A stretch of 64,000 nucleotides of DNA from Gracilimonas sp965227215 (GCA_965227215.1 OZ245729.1:744001-808000), one strand, 5' to 3'. Counted from the first letter of the stretch, positions 36,924 to 45,581 are shown. Notes: generated by a model from the letters alone, not told the origin. A program made the numbers and translations.

Positions 36924-38009
36924 TTAGGAGGCTTGGAGTTTTCGTCTCCTGTAATCAGATATAAACTTACCAATTATCATAATGATCGTAAGCGGAATAA
37001 CAACCCAGATCATCCCCCACTCCATGGTTTCTTTGAGCGGGTGCTGCATGGCAATTAACACCAGGTAGGTCATATACGCAGCATAATAAAAGAGAAAGCC
37101 GGTGGCTTCAGCTCTCCCCAATTCCTTAGCCGGCCAGAAAAGGGGCAAACAAGCTACTGCAACAATCACCATAAACGGGAGATCGAGCCTGATGGCATCC
37201 ATAGATACATCTAAAGCACCGGGGGCTACAATGATGGTCAGGCTTAGCGTGAGCAAAATATTATACAGGTTACTGCCCATCACATTAGCAACGGCTGTAT
37301 CCGAATCATCCCGGCGAACAGCCGAAAGCGAAGTTGCCACTTCAGGGAGCGAGGTACCAATTGACACGATGGTTAACCCGATTATAAGCTCTGAAATCCC
37401 CAAAATACCGGCAATTTCTACAGCAGATTCTACCATCCAGCGGGAGCCCATCACGATAAGCACTAAACCGACCGCCAGCAGAAGAACATATTTTCCATAA
37501 AAAAGTGTAGTCACAGGCTCGTCCAATGAAGACTGCTCTTCTTTTTTCAGCTTATTATCCCGCCGATCTTTTTTGATTTGGCTAAACATGAAAATAGAAT
37601 AGGCAACCAAGGCCCCAAAAATAATAATACCGTCCACCAGGGTGAGTAATCCATCCATGGCGAGCACATAAAGCAAAACACTGGCTCCTAAAACTACCGG
37701 CACGTCAACCTTAATAATCCGATTTGTGATGTTAAGCGGTTTTACCAAGCCGGCAATTCCCAGAATCAGCAGAATGTTCGCGATGTTACTTCCCAATATG
37801 TTTCCAAGCACCAGATCAGGTTTGCCCTCGGCTGCAGCTTGTAAACTGATCGCTAATTCGGGGGCTCCGGTAGCAAAGGCGACAACAGTCAGCCCCATAA
37901 CCACCGGAGACACGCTCCACGCCAATCCGAACTTATCCACCGATTTCAGGAACAATTCTGCCCCAATAATCAGCGTAACCAACCCTATGATGAATAATAA
38001 AACCGTCAT
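36924..38009 (-). CDS. Calcium/sodium antiporter (CaCA family, YrbG-like)
   Basis: 361-residue inner-membrane cation/Ca2+ exchanger with ten or so membrane helices in two inverted halves. Alpha-1 repeat: VAFATGAPELAISLQA and LGNILGSNIANILLILG. Alpha-2 repeat: SIGTSLPEVATSLSA and VANVMGSNLYNILLTLS. Both carry the conserved G(T/A)xxPE and GSNxxN residues for ion binding. A short charged cytoplasmic loop (KKDRRDNKLKKEEQSS, near residues 145-160) separates the halves. The gene is convergent with the hexosaminidase gene (27-bp gap), and its upstream region is shared with the divergent amidohydrolase gene. Confidence 0.95.
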   Translation of the reverse strand: MTVLLFIIGLVTLIIGAELFLKSVDKFGLAWSVSPVVMGLTVVAFATGAPELAISLQAAAEGKPDLVLGNILGSNIANILLILGIAGLVKPLNITNRIIKVDVPVVLGASVLLYVLAMDGLLTLVDGIIIFGALVAYSIFMFSQIKKDRRDNKLKKEEQSSLDEPVTTLFYGKYVLLLAVGLVLIVMGSRWMVESAVEIAGILGISELIIGLTIVSIGTSLPEVATSLSAVRRDDSDTAVANVMGSNLYNILLTLSLTIIVAPGALDVSMDAIRLDLPFMVIVAVACLPLFWPAKELGRAEATGFLFYYAAYMTYLVLIAMQHPLKETMEWGMIWVVIPLTIIMIIGKFISDYRRRKLQAS

Positions 38010-38180
38010 TATTGATGAATTTTTCTTTTATCTGAAACCGACTGAAACTACCATAAAATACACTTCAAAGCGTATGCTAAACCGCTAAAACTTGTTATAC
38101 ATTTTCACAGATTCATCAACTCTTATATTTAGGTTCATTTACCTATATTGCCCAACATTACATAACCAAACAATACTTCT

Positions 38181-39464
38181 ATGAAATTCCGCCGTATTCT
38201 CTTCACCTTCTTTTTATCCCTTTTTATTTCAACTACTGCATTTGCCCAACGCACCATTATTCATGCCGGTACACTGATTGACGGAGTTTCCGAGGAGGCA
38301 CGAAGTGAAGTAAGTATCATTGTAGAGGGTAATAAAATCATCGCCGTTGAAGACGGGTATGTTTCCGGTAACAGTAATGATGAGGTTGTAGACCTGAAAT
38401 CCAAAACCGTTTTGCCCGGACTCATAGACCTCCATGTTCATCTTGAAAGTGAAACCAGTCCCCAAAAGTATTTAGAACCCTTCACCTTCGATGATGCAGA
38501 GAAAGCATTTCGATCGGTTCAATACGCAGAAAGAACGTTATTGGCAGGATTTACAACCGTCCGCGAGCTCGGAGGGTCCGGTGTTAATATTGCACTCCGG
38601 GATGCTATTAAAGGCGGATATGTGGACGGGCCGCGCATCATTACCGTTGGGAAGTCACTGGCAACCACCGGCGGTCATGCCGACCCTACCAACGGCTGGA
38701 AGAAAGACCTGATGGGAAGTCCGGATCCGGTAGATGGTGTTTTGAACGGAGTTGCTGAGGCCCGGGAAGCCGTTCGCCAGCGATACAAAAACGGTGCTGA
38801 TCACATAAAAATAACGGCAACCGGCGGGGTACTGAGTGTGGCTAAATCCGGCGATGCTCCCCAGTTTTTTATGGATGAATTGAACGCCATCGTAGAAACT
38901 GCCGGTGAATACGGAATGCATGTGGCCGCCCACGCTCATGGAGCCGAAGGTATGAAACGTGCTGTTGAAGCAGGGGTCAGAACCATCGAACACGGAACCA
39001 AAATGACCCCGGAAGTCATGGATTTAATGATCAAGAAAGGCACCTATTACGTACCTACCATTTCAGCCGGAAAATGGGTAGCAGAAAAAGCAAAAGTGGA
39101 TGGATACTATCCAGAGTTGGTAGTACCAAAAGCCCTTGAAATCGGCCCTATGATCCAAAACACTTTCGCCGATGCGTACAAACGTGGTGTTAAAATTGCC
39201 TTTGGCACCGATGCCGGTGTTTTCCCTCACGGACTCAATGGAAGAGAGTTTCAGTATATGACTGAAGTAGGAATGCCGGTGATGGAGGCCATTCAGAGTG
39301 CTACCATAACTGCAGCAACCGTTTTGGGAATGGAAAAAGAAATAGGATCTATTGAAACCGGAAAGCTGGCTGATATAGTAGCTACTGATAAAAATCCTCT
39401 TAATGATGTAACAACACTGGAGCGAGTTTCTTTTGTAATGAAAGATGGTGTGATTTATAAATAA
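38181..39464 (+). CDS. Secreted amidohydrolase (imidazolonepropionase/Xaa-Pro dipeptidase-like)
   Basis: 427 residues with a signal peptide (LFTFFLSLFISTTAFAQ, cleavage about residue 23). Metal-site motifs in order: H85/H87 in DLHVHLE, the carboxylatable K210 in HIKITATGG, H251/H253 in AAHAHGAEG, H271 in TIEHGT, and an Asp in FGTDAGVFPHG. This is the binuclear-metal amidohydrolase set of the subgroup often annotated as Xaa-Pro dipeptidase or CN hydrolase-like 'amidohydrolase family protein'. It is exported, so the substrate is probably a peptide or cyclic amide in the periplasm. It stands alone, 33 bp before a small membrane-protein gene. Confidence 0.9.
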   Translation: MKFRRILFTFFLSLFISTTAFAQRTIIHAGTLIDGVSEEARSEVSIIVEGNKIIAVEDGYVSGNSNDEVVDLKSKTVLPGLIDLHVHLESETSPQKYLEPFTFDDAEKAFRSVQYAERTLLAGFTTVRELGGSGVNIALRDAIKGGYVDGPRIITVGKSLATTGGHADPTNGWKKDLMGSPDPVDGVLNGVAEAREAVRQRYKNGADHIKITATGGVLSVAKSGDAPQFFMDELNAIVETAGEYGMHVAAHAHGAEGMKRAVEAGVRTIEHGTKMTPEVMDLMIKKGTYYVPTISAGKWVAEKAKVDGYYPELVVPKALEIGPMIQNTFADAYKRGVKIAFGTDAGVFPHGLNGREFQYMTEVGMPVMEAIQSATITAATVLGMEKEIGSIETGKLADIVATDKNPLNDVTTLERVSFVMKDGVIYK

Positions 39465-39497
39465 TAGATATCAGCACCATGTAGTCTTTTACTCTCT

Positions 39498-40022
39498 ATG
39501 GTCAGCAAACATCCCAAAAAGCGACTCATCAACCGACTTCAATGGACTTTTCAGGTTGAAGGTATGAATGTAGCCATGTTTTTTGGAATCCTGATCTTTC
39601 TAAACTTTAACTATGAGGTGTACGACATTCTGTTCTTGTCGTACGGGCTTTTTGTGATGTGCTTTATCCTGTTTCAAGGCACCTATTACTGGTGGATTAA
39701 GTACTCGATCTTAACCGAACGGCAAGTATTCAAACATACGGTTCTCTCCAGATTCCGTAGCTTTAGAAAACAGAATCATCTTGTTCTACTACTAATTCCC
39801 GTAATTTTGATCGTACAATGGTTTATTTCAGAAAAATCACTCTCGACTGATAATCTCATAGGCTGGGCTGTTTTTGCAAACCTTTTTGGAGTGTGCGAAT
39901 ACATCAATTATTACCACAAGCAGTTGATGTATGATAACCGAAATGATCTGAAGTACCTCTTAAAGAATAAGAAACTCAAGGAAGCATCCCTCCATAAAGA
40001 CCTGAGAGAAAATAAAATCTGA
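39498..40022 (+). CDS. Membrane protein of unknown function
   Basis: 174 residues; family not recognised. Four hydrophobic stretches are visible, near residues 25-40 (MFFGILIFLNF), 44-66, 96-112 (LVLLLIPVILIVQWF) and 121-138. The C-terminus is cytoplasmic-looking, basic and helical (KNKKLKEASLHKDL). The gene follows the amidohydrolase gene by 33 bp on the same strand, so cotranscription is possible. Nothing in the sequence points to a function. Confidence 0.65.
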   Translation: MVSKHPKKRLINRLQWTFQVEGMNVAMFFGILIFLNFNYEVYDILFLSYGLFVMCFILFQGTYYWWIKYSILTERQVFKHTVLSRFRSFRKQNHLVLLLIPVILIVQWFISEKSLSTDNLIGWAVFANLFGVCEYINYYHKQLMYDNRNDLKYLLKNKKLKEASLHKDLRENKI

Positions 40023-40112
40023 ATTTAAATCTGTTATGAATAATGGGATGATGTCGCAATAGTCCTTCCAATTTTGTAAGATGTTCAGGCACATTCACTT
40101 AAAAACGGAACT

Positions 40113-40409
40113 ATGACAATAGAAGCCATTAAAGAACAGCTTAAGACAGCTAAGAATCCGGTTGCCAAATCTTTTCACATCGGAAATCACTTTAAAGTTC
40201 TCCTATTCGGTTTTAATAAGGGAATGAAGCTGGAAGATCATAAAGCCCATCACCCCACCAAGCTACTCGTTTTGGAAGGAGAAGTAATTTACCATCAGGA
40301 AAAGAAGGATATTCGCCTTAAAAAACATCAGGAAGTAGACATCCCGGCTGAAGTTTCCCATTCCGTTGCCGCTCTTGATGATGCCATTGTGCTACTGACT
40401 CAGGGTTAA
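40113..40409 (+). CDS. Small cupin-fold protein
   Basis: 98-residue single-domain cupin. The first motif is present in reduced form around KLEDHKAHHPTKLLVLEGEVIY, with histidines at about residues 46 and 49-50. The second motif (VDIPAEVSHSVAALDDA) has one His. The usual metal-ligand set (2-3 His, 1 Glu) is only partly recognisable, so it may be a sensor or an isomerase-like protein. It is monocistronic-looking, with 90 bp before it and 131 bp to the ArsR-type gene, whose operators lie in the latter gap. Confidence 0.75.
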   Translation: MTIEAIKEQLKTAKNPVAKSFHIGNHFKVLLFGFNKGMKLEDHKAHHPTKLLVLEGEVIYHQEKKDIRLKKHQEVDIPAEVSHSVAALDDAIVLLTQG

Positions 40410-40482
40410 TTTTATTGGCTTTTCCCGTTCCCTGCCTAACCACCCTGTCGGGAATATTTCGGATCGTCATATTTTAATTTGC

Positions 40483-40526
40483 GTAACCATTTAGTTACAC
40501 ATATATTCGTGTAACCAATCCGTTAC
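40483..40526. promoter_or_regulatory. Twin operator palindromes for the ArsR-type regulator
   Basis: Two 16-base sites, GTAACCATTTAGTTAC (40483-40498) and GTAACCAATCCGTTAC (40511-40526), share perfect GTAAC/GTTAC arms and are 28 bp apart. The second ends 14 bases before the regulator's ATG. Repeated dyads this close to an ArsR-family start are typical of autorepression. Binding is inferred. Confidence 0.65.
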
Positions 40527-40540
40527 TTAAATTAATTTTT

Positions 40541-40861
40541 ATGTCTAAAGATGTTTTTCAGGCCATCGCTGATCCAACCCGCAGACAAATCATAGACTTG
40601 CTTGCTGAAGAATCGCTCCCTGTCAATGATGTTGCTGAAAAATTTGAGATGAGCCGGCCGGCCGTATCCAAGCACATCAAAATTTTAAATGAATGTGGAT
40701 TAGTGGTAATAAGACAACAAGGTCGAAAGCGATATTGCAGAGCCGATACCCGCAAACTGCAGGAAGTAATGGAGTGGACACAAAGGTACCGCAAATTCTG
40801 GAGTCAAAAACTGGACACACTGGAAGCCTTGCTGAAAGATATCGAAGAAACTTCAACTTAA
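40541..40861 (+). CDS. ArsR-family winged-helix repressor (SdpR/AHSA1-associated type)
   Basis: 106-residue HTH regulator: FQAIADPTRRQIIDLLAEE, recognition region MSRPAVSKHIKILNECGLV, wing VIRQQGRKRYCRAD. There is no CxC metal site, so it is unlikely to sense metal; this branch is commonly encoded next to SRPBCC/AHSA1 proteins, exactly as here. It heads a four-gene run (regulator, SRPBCC, unknown, methyltransferase) with gaps of 10, 16 and 51 bp. Two matched palindromes directly upstream suggest autorepression of the run. The ligand is unknown. Confidence 0.9.
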   Translation: MSKDVFQAIADPTRRQIIDLLAEESLPVNDVAEKFEMSRPAVSKHIKILNECGLVVIRQQGRKRYCRADTRKLQEVMEWTQRYRKFWSQKLDTLEALLKDIEETST

Positions 40862-40871
40862 AAGAACAGCT

Positions 40872-41411
40872 ATGAACAATAAGAAAGGAGTATTTACTGA
40901 ACCCGGAACGGTTCGCTTTGAACGGTTGCTACCCGGCCCTGCAGAACGTGTTTGGGATTACCTGACTAAATCAGAATTAAAAGCAAAATGGTTATCAGCC
41001 GGAGATGTTGAGACTGAAGTAGGCGGAAAAGTTACCCACGAATTCGATCATACCCGGCTATCTCCGGAAGAAGATCCCTGGCCGGAAAAGTATAAAGATC
41101 TCAAAGACGGAGATACATCTCATGGCGTAGTTACCCAATGCGATCCTCCACACGTACTTAGCTATACCTGGGCCGAAGGTGATGGTACCGGCTCTGAGGT
41201 TACTTTTGAGCTCTTTCCGGAAGGCGATAAGGTAAAGCTGGTTTTAACGCACCGTCAGCTGCCTGACGAAAAAGAAGTTCAGCTTGGGGTTGGCGCAGGC
41301 TGGCATACTCACCTGGGCATACTGATCGATCTTTTGGAGGGAAATACACCTCAGGGCTTTTGGAAAGTACATATGCCTTTAGAAAAAGAGTACGAGAAAC
41401 TACTCTCATAA
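40872..41411 (+). CDS. SRPBCC/AHSA1-domain protein
   Basis: 179 residues of the START/Bet v 1-like helix-grip fold, activator-of-Hsp90 type. The opening (TVRFERLLPGPAERVWDYLT) and KAKWLSAGDVETEVGG are the usual first strand, helix and second strand. The strand pair LSYTWAEGDGTGSEVTFELF and the C-terminal helix (GWHTHLGILIDLLEG) complete the fold. Such proteins bind hydrophobic ligands, and their role next to an ArsR-type repressor is not established. The gene starts 10 bp after the repressor gene. Confidence 0.88.
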   Translation: MNNKKGVFTEPGTVRFERLLPGPAERVWDYLTKSELKAKWLSAGDVETEVGGKVTHEFDHTRLSPEEDPWPEKYKDLKDGDTSHGVVTQCDPPHVLSYTWAEGDGTGSEVTFELFPEGDKVKLVLTHRQLPDEKEVQLGVGAGWHTHLGILIDLLEGNTPQGFWKVHMPLEKEYEKLLS

Positions 41412-41427
41412 AAGCATTGGCCTGATC

Positions 41428-42009
41428 ATGTGGAACATCATCCAAGTTGAATCTTCCGATAATCATCAAAAATTCAGGATTACTCAACAGAACAAACCGC
41501 TTACCAACCAACAATTTCTAAAGCTGTTAAAGAAAGACCGAGATTTTCGAACTTTCTATACCAATTATCTTCAGGACCTGCCATTCGAGGCTTTCTTTTG
41601 GGAAAACAAACCGATGACTACTGTAAACCTGAAGCAGGAATACGAATGCAGTATCATTAACAGTGAATTCCTGGCCAAGAAGTCTCCTGATTCTGACACC
41701 TTCAATTCTTATTTCAAGACTGATCAAGATGTGGTGAGCTTCAGGAATTTGGGGAATGATGCCCAACTCATTTCCCCCTGCCCTGTTGATGAGCATCCGG
41801 GATATGCCCACATCGGAACTTTTATCCGGGAGGCGCCGGAATCACAGATACAGAACCTTTGGGAACGTACCGGCACAGAGATGTTCGAATCCATCGGACA
41901 GAAACCACGATGGCTGAGCACCTCAGGGTTGGGAGTTTTTTGGCTACACATTAGAATCGATTCGATTCCAAAGTATTATCAAACCGAAGAGTATAAATCC
42001 ATTCGTTAA
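41428..42009 (+). CDS. Conserved protein of unknown function (DUF6940-like)
   Basis: 193 residues, soluble, no signal peptide. Recognisable conserved-looking blocks are LPFEAFFWENKPMT, DVVSFRNLGNDAQLISPCP, HIGTFIREAPESQIQNLW and WLSTSGLGVFWLHIRID. These resemble a family I recall as DUF6940, which has no known activity. It starts 16 bp after the SRPBCC gene and is probably part of that operon. No catalytic motif can be named. Confidence 0.65.
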   Translation: MWNIIQVESSDNHQKFRITQQNKPLTNQQFLKLLKKDRDFRTFYTNYLQDLPFEAFFWENKPMTTVNLKQEYECSIINSEFLAKKSPDSDTFNSYFKTDQDVVSFRNLGNDAQLISPCPVDEHPGYAHIGTFIREAPESQIQNLWERTGTEMFESIGQKPRWLSTSGLGVFWLHIRIDSIPKYYQTEEYKSIR

Positions 42010-42060
42010 ATAATAACGGCTACAACTGATTCATAACATCCCTTTCGTATATTACCTCTG

Positions 42061-42723
42061 ATGGATCCCAAAGAACTTTCTGAACAACTGAAAAAACCAA
42101 CCGGGGAAGCCGGACTGGAAATCGCTAAAGCGTTAAATGAATCGAATCAGGGACTTTATGATCTCGCATTCCAGTTGCTGGACCTGAAACCGAATCAATA
42201 CATTCTCGAAATTGGTTTCGGAAATGGAAATCACTTTTCTCAATACCTTGAAATCGAAGCAGAACTCAACTTAACCGGCGTAGATTATTCTGCTGATATG
42301 TGTGAAGAAGCCAAAGCTCGTAATTCAACTTTGGTTGAAGAGGGGAAGCTGACTATTCACTGCGCTGATACCTCCTCTCTCCCTTTCAGGGATAATGAAT
42401 TTGATGTTATCCTTGCTCATAATGTGATCTACTTTCTGAACCCACCTCACTCCCATCTGCAGGAAATAAAGAGAGTATTGAAACCAGGCGGCACTTTTTT
42501 GATTGGATACCGGCCCCGCCATTCCATTGAACATCTTGAGTTCACCCGGCATAATTTTGTGTTGTATGAGACAGAAGAGCTTATCGAACTTATGAAAGCC
42601 AACGATTTTGTGATATCAGATCAACGGACCAACCAGTATCAAAAGACTTCTGTGGATGGCACAACATTTCAAGTTGCCGATGCTTGTCTGTTGGTTAAAA
42701 AAGAAACGCCTTCATCTGCTTAA
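42061..42723 (+). CDS. Class I SAM-dependent methyltransferase
   Basis: 220 residues of the Rossmann-like methyltransferase fold. Motif I is ILEIGFGNGNHF (about residues 49-60), motif II-type VDYSADM, then CADTSSLPFRDNEFDVILAHNVIYF and KRVLKPGGTFLIGYRP, all in the usual order for a Methyltransf_11 domain. The substrate cannot be inferred. It is last gene of the ArsR/SRPBCC cluster. Its final codons form one arm of the terminator for the opposing endonuclease-like gene. Confidence 0.9.
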   Translation: MDPKELSEQLKKPTGEAGLEIAKALNESNQGLYDLAFQLLDLKPNQYILEIGFGNGNHFSQYLEIEAELNLTGVDYSADMCEEAKARNSTLVEEGKLTIHCADTSSLPFRDNEFDVILAHNVIYFLNPPHSHLQEIKRVLKPGGTFLIGYRPRHSIEHLEFTRHNFVLYETEELIELMKANDFVISDQRTNQYQKTSVDGTTFQVADACLLVKKETPSSA

Positions 42724-42736
42724 GACAAAGGCGTTT
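42697..42736 (-). terminator. Terminator of the secreted EEP-protein gene, inside the methyltransferase 3' end
   Basis: On the minus strand AAACGCCTT (42736-42728) and AAGGCGTTT (42712-42704) form a perfect 9-bp stem followed by C and six T. Most of it lies within the last codons of the convergent methyltransferase gene. No T-run is present on the plus strand. Confidence 0.82.
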
Positions 42737-42759
42737 GAAAAACATTCTTCCCGTTTTGC

Positions 42760-44520
42760 TTATTTAATCAGCATCATCTTCTTGGTGAGCTGCTGTCCCG
42801 CAGAGGTTGATAACCTATAAATGTACACCCCGCTTGACAGGTTGGAGGCATCAAAACTGACGGTTTTCTTTCCTGCGGCCTGATTTCCCCTTACCAGTGT
42901 GGCCACCTTCCTTCCCATCACATCAAATACTTCCAACTGAACAAAACCACTTTCCGATAAGCGATAGCTGATTTGTGTGGTTGGGTTGAATGGATTCGGA
43001 TAGTTCTGGTCCAGCGAGAAACTTACCGGCTGTTCCTGCAGCTCATCTTCATTGCTCACCAGCGTGGTAAACTGAAAGCGTGTCCAGATAGGATAATGAT
43101 CCGAAGTAGAACTCAAATAACTGCCAATGTACGTCGTATTCTCCACCCGCTCGGTAGCCACAATGTATTCATCAGCAAGCTCTGAGGTAATTGTAATATG
43201 GTCGATGAAAGAGCCCGATGCCTGGGAAGCAAATCCTCTTTCCTCCAGGCTTTTAGTGATAATGGTGTACTCTTCGTCTTCGTCAAAGTTATCATACGGA
43301 GAGTCCTTACCGGAGCTAATTGAACCGTCAATAGTATCATTGTAATCTCCTAAAAAGATGACATTATCGGCTGCTCTCTCACTATCCAAATACTGCTTGA
43401 ATTCAGCAGATGCATTTTCCCTTTGATTGTAAGAATTCAGGTCATCAAAAGCTTTTGCATGTATGTTAAAAGCATAAATCTCGCGGGTTTCTCCCTCTAT
43501 AGTGGCATTAAACCTGAAGAACAAGGGATAGCGGCCATTCGCCCAGTTCGATTGGGTCATGCCGGAAGTGATCATCCCCGAATCCAGGGAATCAATAGTA
43601 GCACGTTTAAATACAAAAGCCGTTTTCTGTGTTTGGGAGAAGTCGGCCACAAACCTACCATATCCTTCCAGCCCGGCAATCAAATCTGCAAAATCAGCTG
43701 TATTCGAAATTTCCTGAAAAGCATATAAGTCGGCATCTACTTCGGTAATCACCGTCGATACATTCGCCAATTGCTCTGCTTCATCACTCGGGCCGTTACT
43801 GGCAGAGCCAAACCACTCAATATTCCAGGTAGCTACTTCAAAAGTCTGGTCTTTGGAAACCTCTTCACCGGGATACTCAAACGGATCAGCATTCAGGTCT
43901 TCGGTATCTCGTGGTAATAGCTGGAATGTGTCTCTGAATCTGCCTACCACACCTACAATAGTGGTAACACCTTCCGGTGCCTCGGCCCCTACCAGGTTGG
44001 TAAAACGATCGATACGAAGCTCGCCGGTTCCTGAGTTATCTGAAATATCATAATTCGTGTTGCCCTGCAAAGCTCCGGTATGTTCAATATCCACATTCAT
44101 GGAAACCAGCTGACTTTCAAAATCACCGGAATTCAGCTGTTCAATTGTAATTTCTACCGGTGTAGTACTGTGGGTGGAATCCGGAAAGAATTCAAACGAA
44201 GTAGCATCAACAACCTGCAGCAAATCATTAAAAAAGCCGATCTCTCCGGTTACCACAATGGAATCGCCCCGCTGCACATCCAGGGTAAACTCTTCTCTCA
44301 TACTGTCAAATTCAAACCAGGCGATGCCTCCGGTCTCATCCTGAAAATAGACGGGACCCGAAAATTCATCCGAAACTGTAACATGTCCCGAAACGGTTAC
44401 TGTAGTTCCTTCCGCCTTTTCACGGGCTTCAGATATTGGGATGGGATCTTGAGCAAAAAGAGAGCTTATGCAAAAAAGGAGAGCAAAAAGAGTTAACAAC
44501 GTGTTCCGGATATTCTTCAT
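42760..44520 (-). CDS. Secreted endonuclease/exonuclease/phosphatase-fold protein with OB domain and sorting domain
   Basis: 586 residues. A signal peptide (LLTLFALLFCISSLFAQ) is followed by an OB-fold domain (about 25-205; VTVSGHVTVSDEFSGPVYFQDETGG) like the one inside the giant protein. The EEP domain (about 225-490) keeps the catalytic set: ATWNIEWFG, YAFQEI, AFNIHAK, FLGDYND and STSDHYPIW. The last 85 residues are a sorting domain (SLDQNYPNPFNPTTQISYRL, ending KKMMLIK), so it is probably exported and surface bound or released. A role in extracellular DNA or phosphoester breakdown is likely. A minus-strand terminator overlaps the convergent gene. Confidence 0.92.
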   Translation of the reverse strand: MKNIRNTLLTLFALLFCISSLFAQDPIPISEAREKAEGTTVTVSGHVTVSDEFSGPVYFQDETGGIAWFEFDSMREEFTLDVQRGDSIVVTGEIGFFNDLLQVVDATSFEFFPDSTHSTTPVEITIEQLNSGDFESQLVSMNVDIEHTGALQGNTNYDISDNSGTGELRIDRFTNLVGAEAPEGVTTIVGVVGRFRDTFQLLPRDTEDLNADPFEYPGEEVSKDQTFEVATWNIEWFGSASNGPSDEAEQLANVSTVITEVDADLYAFQEISNTADFADLIAGLEGYGRFVADFSQTQKTAFVFKRATIDSLDSGMITSGMTQSNWANGRYPLFFRFNATIEGETREIYAFNIHAKAFDDLNSYNQRENASAEFKQYLDSERAADNVIFLGDYNDTIDGSISSGKDSPYDNFDEDEEYTIITKSLEERGFASQASGSFIDHITITSELADEYIVATERVENTTYIGSYLSSTSDHYPIWTRFQFTTLVSNEDELQEQPVSFSLDQNYPNPFNPTTQISYRLSESGFVQLEVFDVMGRKVATLVRGNQAAGKKTVSFDASNLSSGVYIYRLSTSAGQQLTKKMMLIK

Positions 44521-44649
44521 TTGATAGGATTAACTTAATGAATGTTTATTCTAAAGATAGGACTTTTCGAACCCGAGTGCATATAAAGGTAAGCTGACCA
44601 TTGAATTAATACATTCATTCAGATCAGAGGTTTGCTGATTACAGCAGTC

Positions 44650-44892
44650 TTAGTGATAAACTTCCAGCTTTTCCATGGCTTTCAACAACGCCTCGTACTC
44701 TTCCTTACATTCACCACATCTCTCCAAATGCTCTTTCACCAATGGCATCGCTTTTTCCGGGGATTTACCCAACAGCTCCATCTCGGCAAATTCATGGATT
44801 TGATCAAAGCAGTCTCCACAACCCAGCTCATGCTCATGAGTTGATTTTACGGCGCTTACTAATATTTTTATGATCTTCTTATTCAATTTCAT
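44650..44892 (-). CDS. Small zinc-finger anti-sigma-like protein
   Basis: 80 residues. CGDCF at residues 25-29 and HLERCGECKEEYEALL (about 55-70) form the His-x3-Cys-x2-Cys pattern of the ZAS anti-sigma domain. There is no membrane helix, so it is a soluble form. The sigma-factor gene ends 47 bp upstream, so this is the probable cognate anti-sigma factor; a regulatory partner of other type is possible. The N-terminus is basic (KLNKKIIKILVSAVKS). Confidence 0.72.
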   Translation of the reverse strand: MKLNKKIIKILVSAVKSTHEHELGCGDCFDQIHEFAEMELLGKSPEKAMPLVKEHLERCGECKEEYEALLKAMEKLEVYH

Positions 44893-44939
44893 CTTAAAGT
44901 AACTCTTACTTTTCTCTGATGGGTTGAACCTTTCATATC

Positions 44940-45581
44940 TTACATTTCCTCTAAAAGTTTTTCAGGATCAATACCTTCCAGCTCAAGGCTGTTTTTTAAT
45001 TTAAGGCGGGCATCGTGTACCAATTTATAAATCGCATTCCGATTAGTATCCATTTTCTCTGCAACAACCGTTAGTGGAATTTGATCTATTATCAAATACC
45101 GGAGTACCGTTTTCTGTTTTTCGGTGAGTTGCTCGTTCATCACTTTCATCACCTTCTCAACGGCCATCGACTCGTGCGCAATCTGGTCGGGTAGTGCTTC
45201 TTTCTCCTCAATCTCCACTGCATGTTCTGTCTCCCCTTTTGGATTTACATAATCATGCAGCGAAATATCATCGTATCGCTTTCGGCGAAGCTCAGTATAT
45301 CCTTCCCTAACCGCTATTTTCATAGCCCAGGTTGTGAATTTACTCTCTCCCCGAAAGGTGTCCAGCTTATCCAGTATTTTAAGCACCGAATCCTGGGCAA
45401 TATCTTCAACAAAGTCACCCAGATTTTTATCTACATATTTATAAAGAGAAGCTTTCAATCCTCTTACCAGGTAATCTCTCAGCTTTGAAATAGCGGCTTC
45501 TTCGGGAGGTGGAGATAATGCCTCAATCCATTCTTCGTTTGTAAAAGAAGTTGCTGATTTCTTTTTGAACCAATTGAACAT
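44940..45581 (-). CDS. Sigma-70 family (ECF-type) RNA polymerase sigma factor
   Basis: 213 residues. Region 2 reads FVEDIAQDSVLKILDKLDTFRG and FTTWAMKIAVREGYTELRRKRY (promoter melting and -10 binding). Region 4 reads LTEKQKTVLRYLIIDQIPL and AEKMDTNRNAIYKLVHDARLKLK (-35 recognition helix). A longer than usual linker (about 105-145, acidic) separates them. Regions 1.1 and 3 are absent, so it is ECF type. A small zinc-finger protein follows 47 bp downstream and is its likely antagonist. The signal and targets are unknown. Confidence 0.92.
   Translation of the reverse strand: MFNWFKKKSATSFTNEEWIEALSPPPEEAAISKLRDYLVRGLKASLYKYVDKNLGDFVEDIAQDSVLKILDKLDTFRGESKFTTWAMKIAVREGYTELRRKRYDDISLHDYVNPKGETEHAVEIEEKEALPDQIAHESMAVEKVMKVMNEQLTEKQKTVLRYLIIDQIPLTVVAEKMDTNRNAIYKLVHDARLKLKNSLELEGIDPEKLLEEM

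Noticed and set aside
44606..44649. TGCTG-TAAT-CAGCA hairpin after the anti-sigma-like gene as a terminator
   Set aside because: The stem is only five base pairs and no T-run follows on the minus strand.
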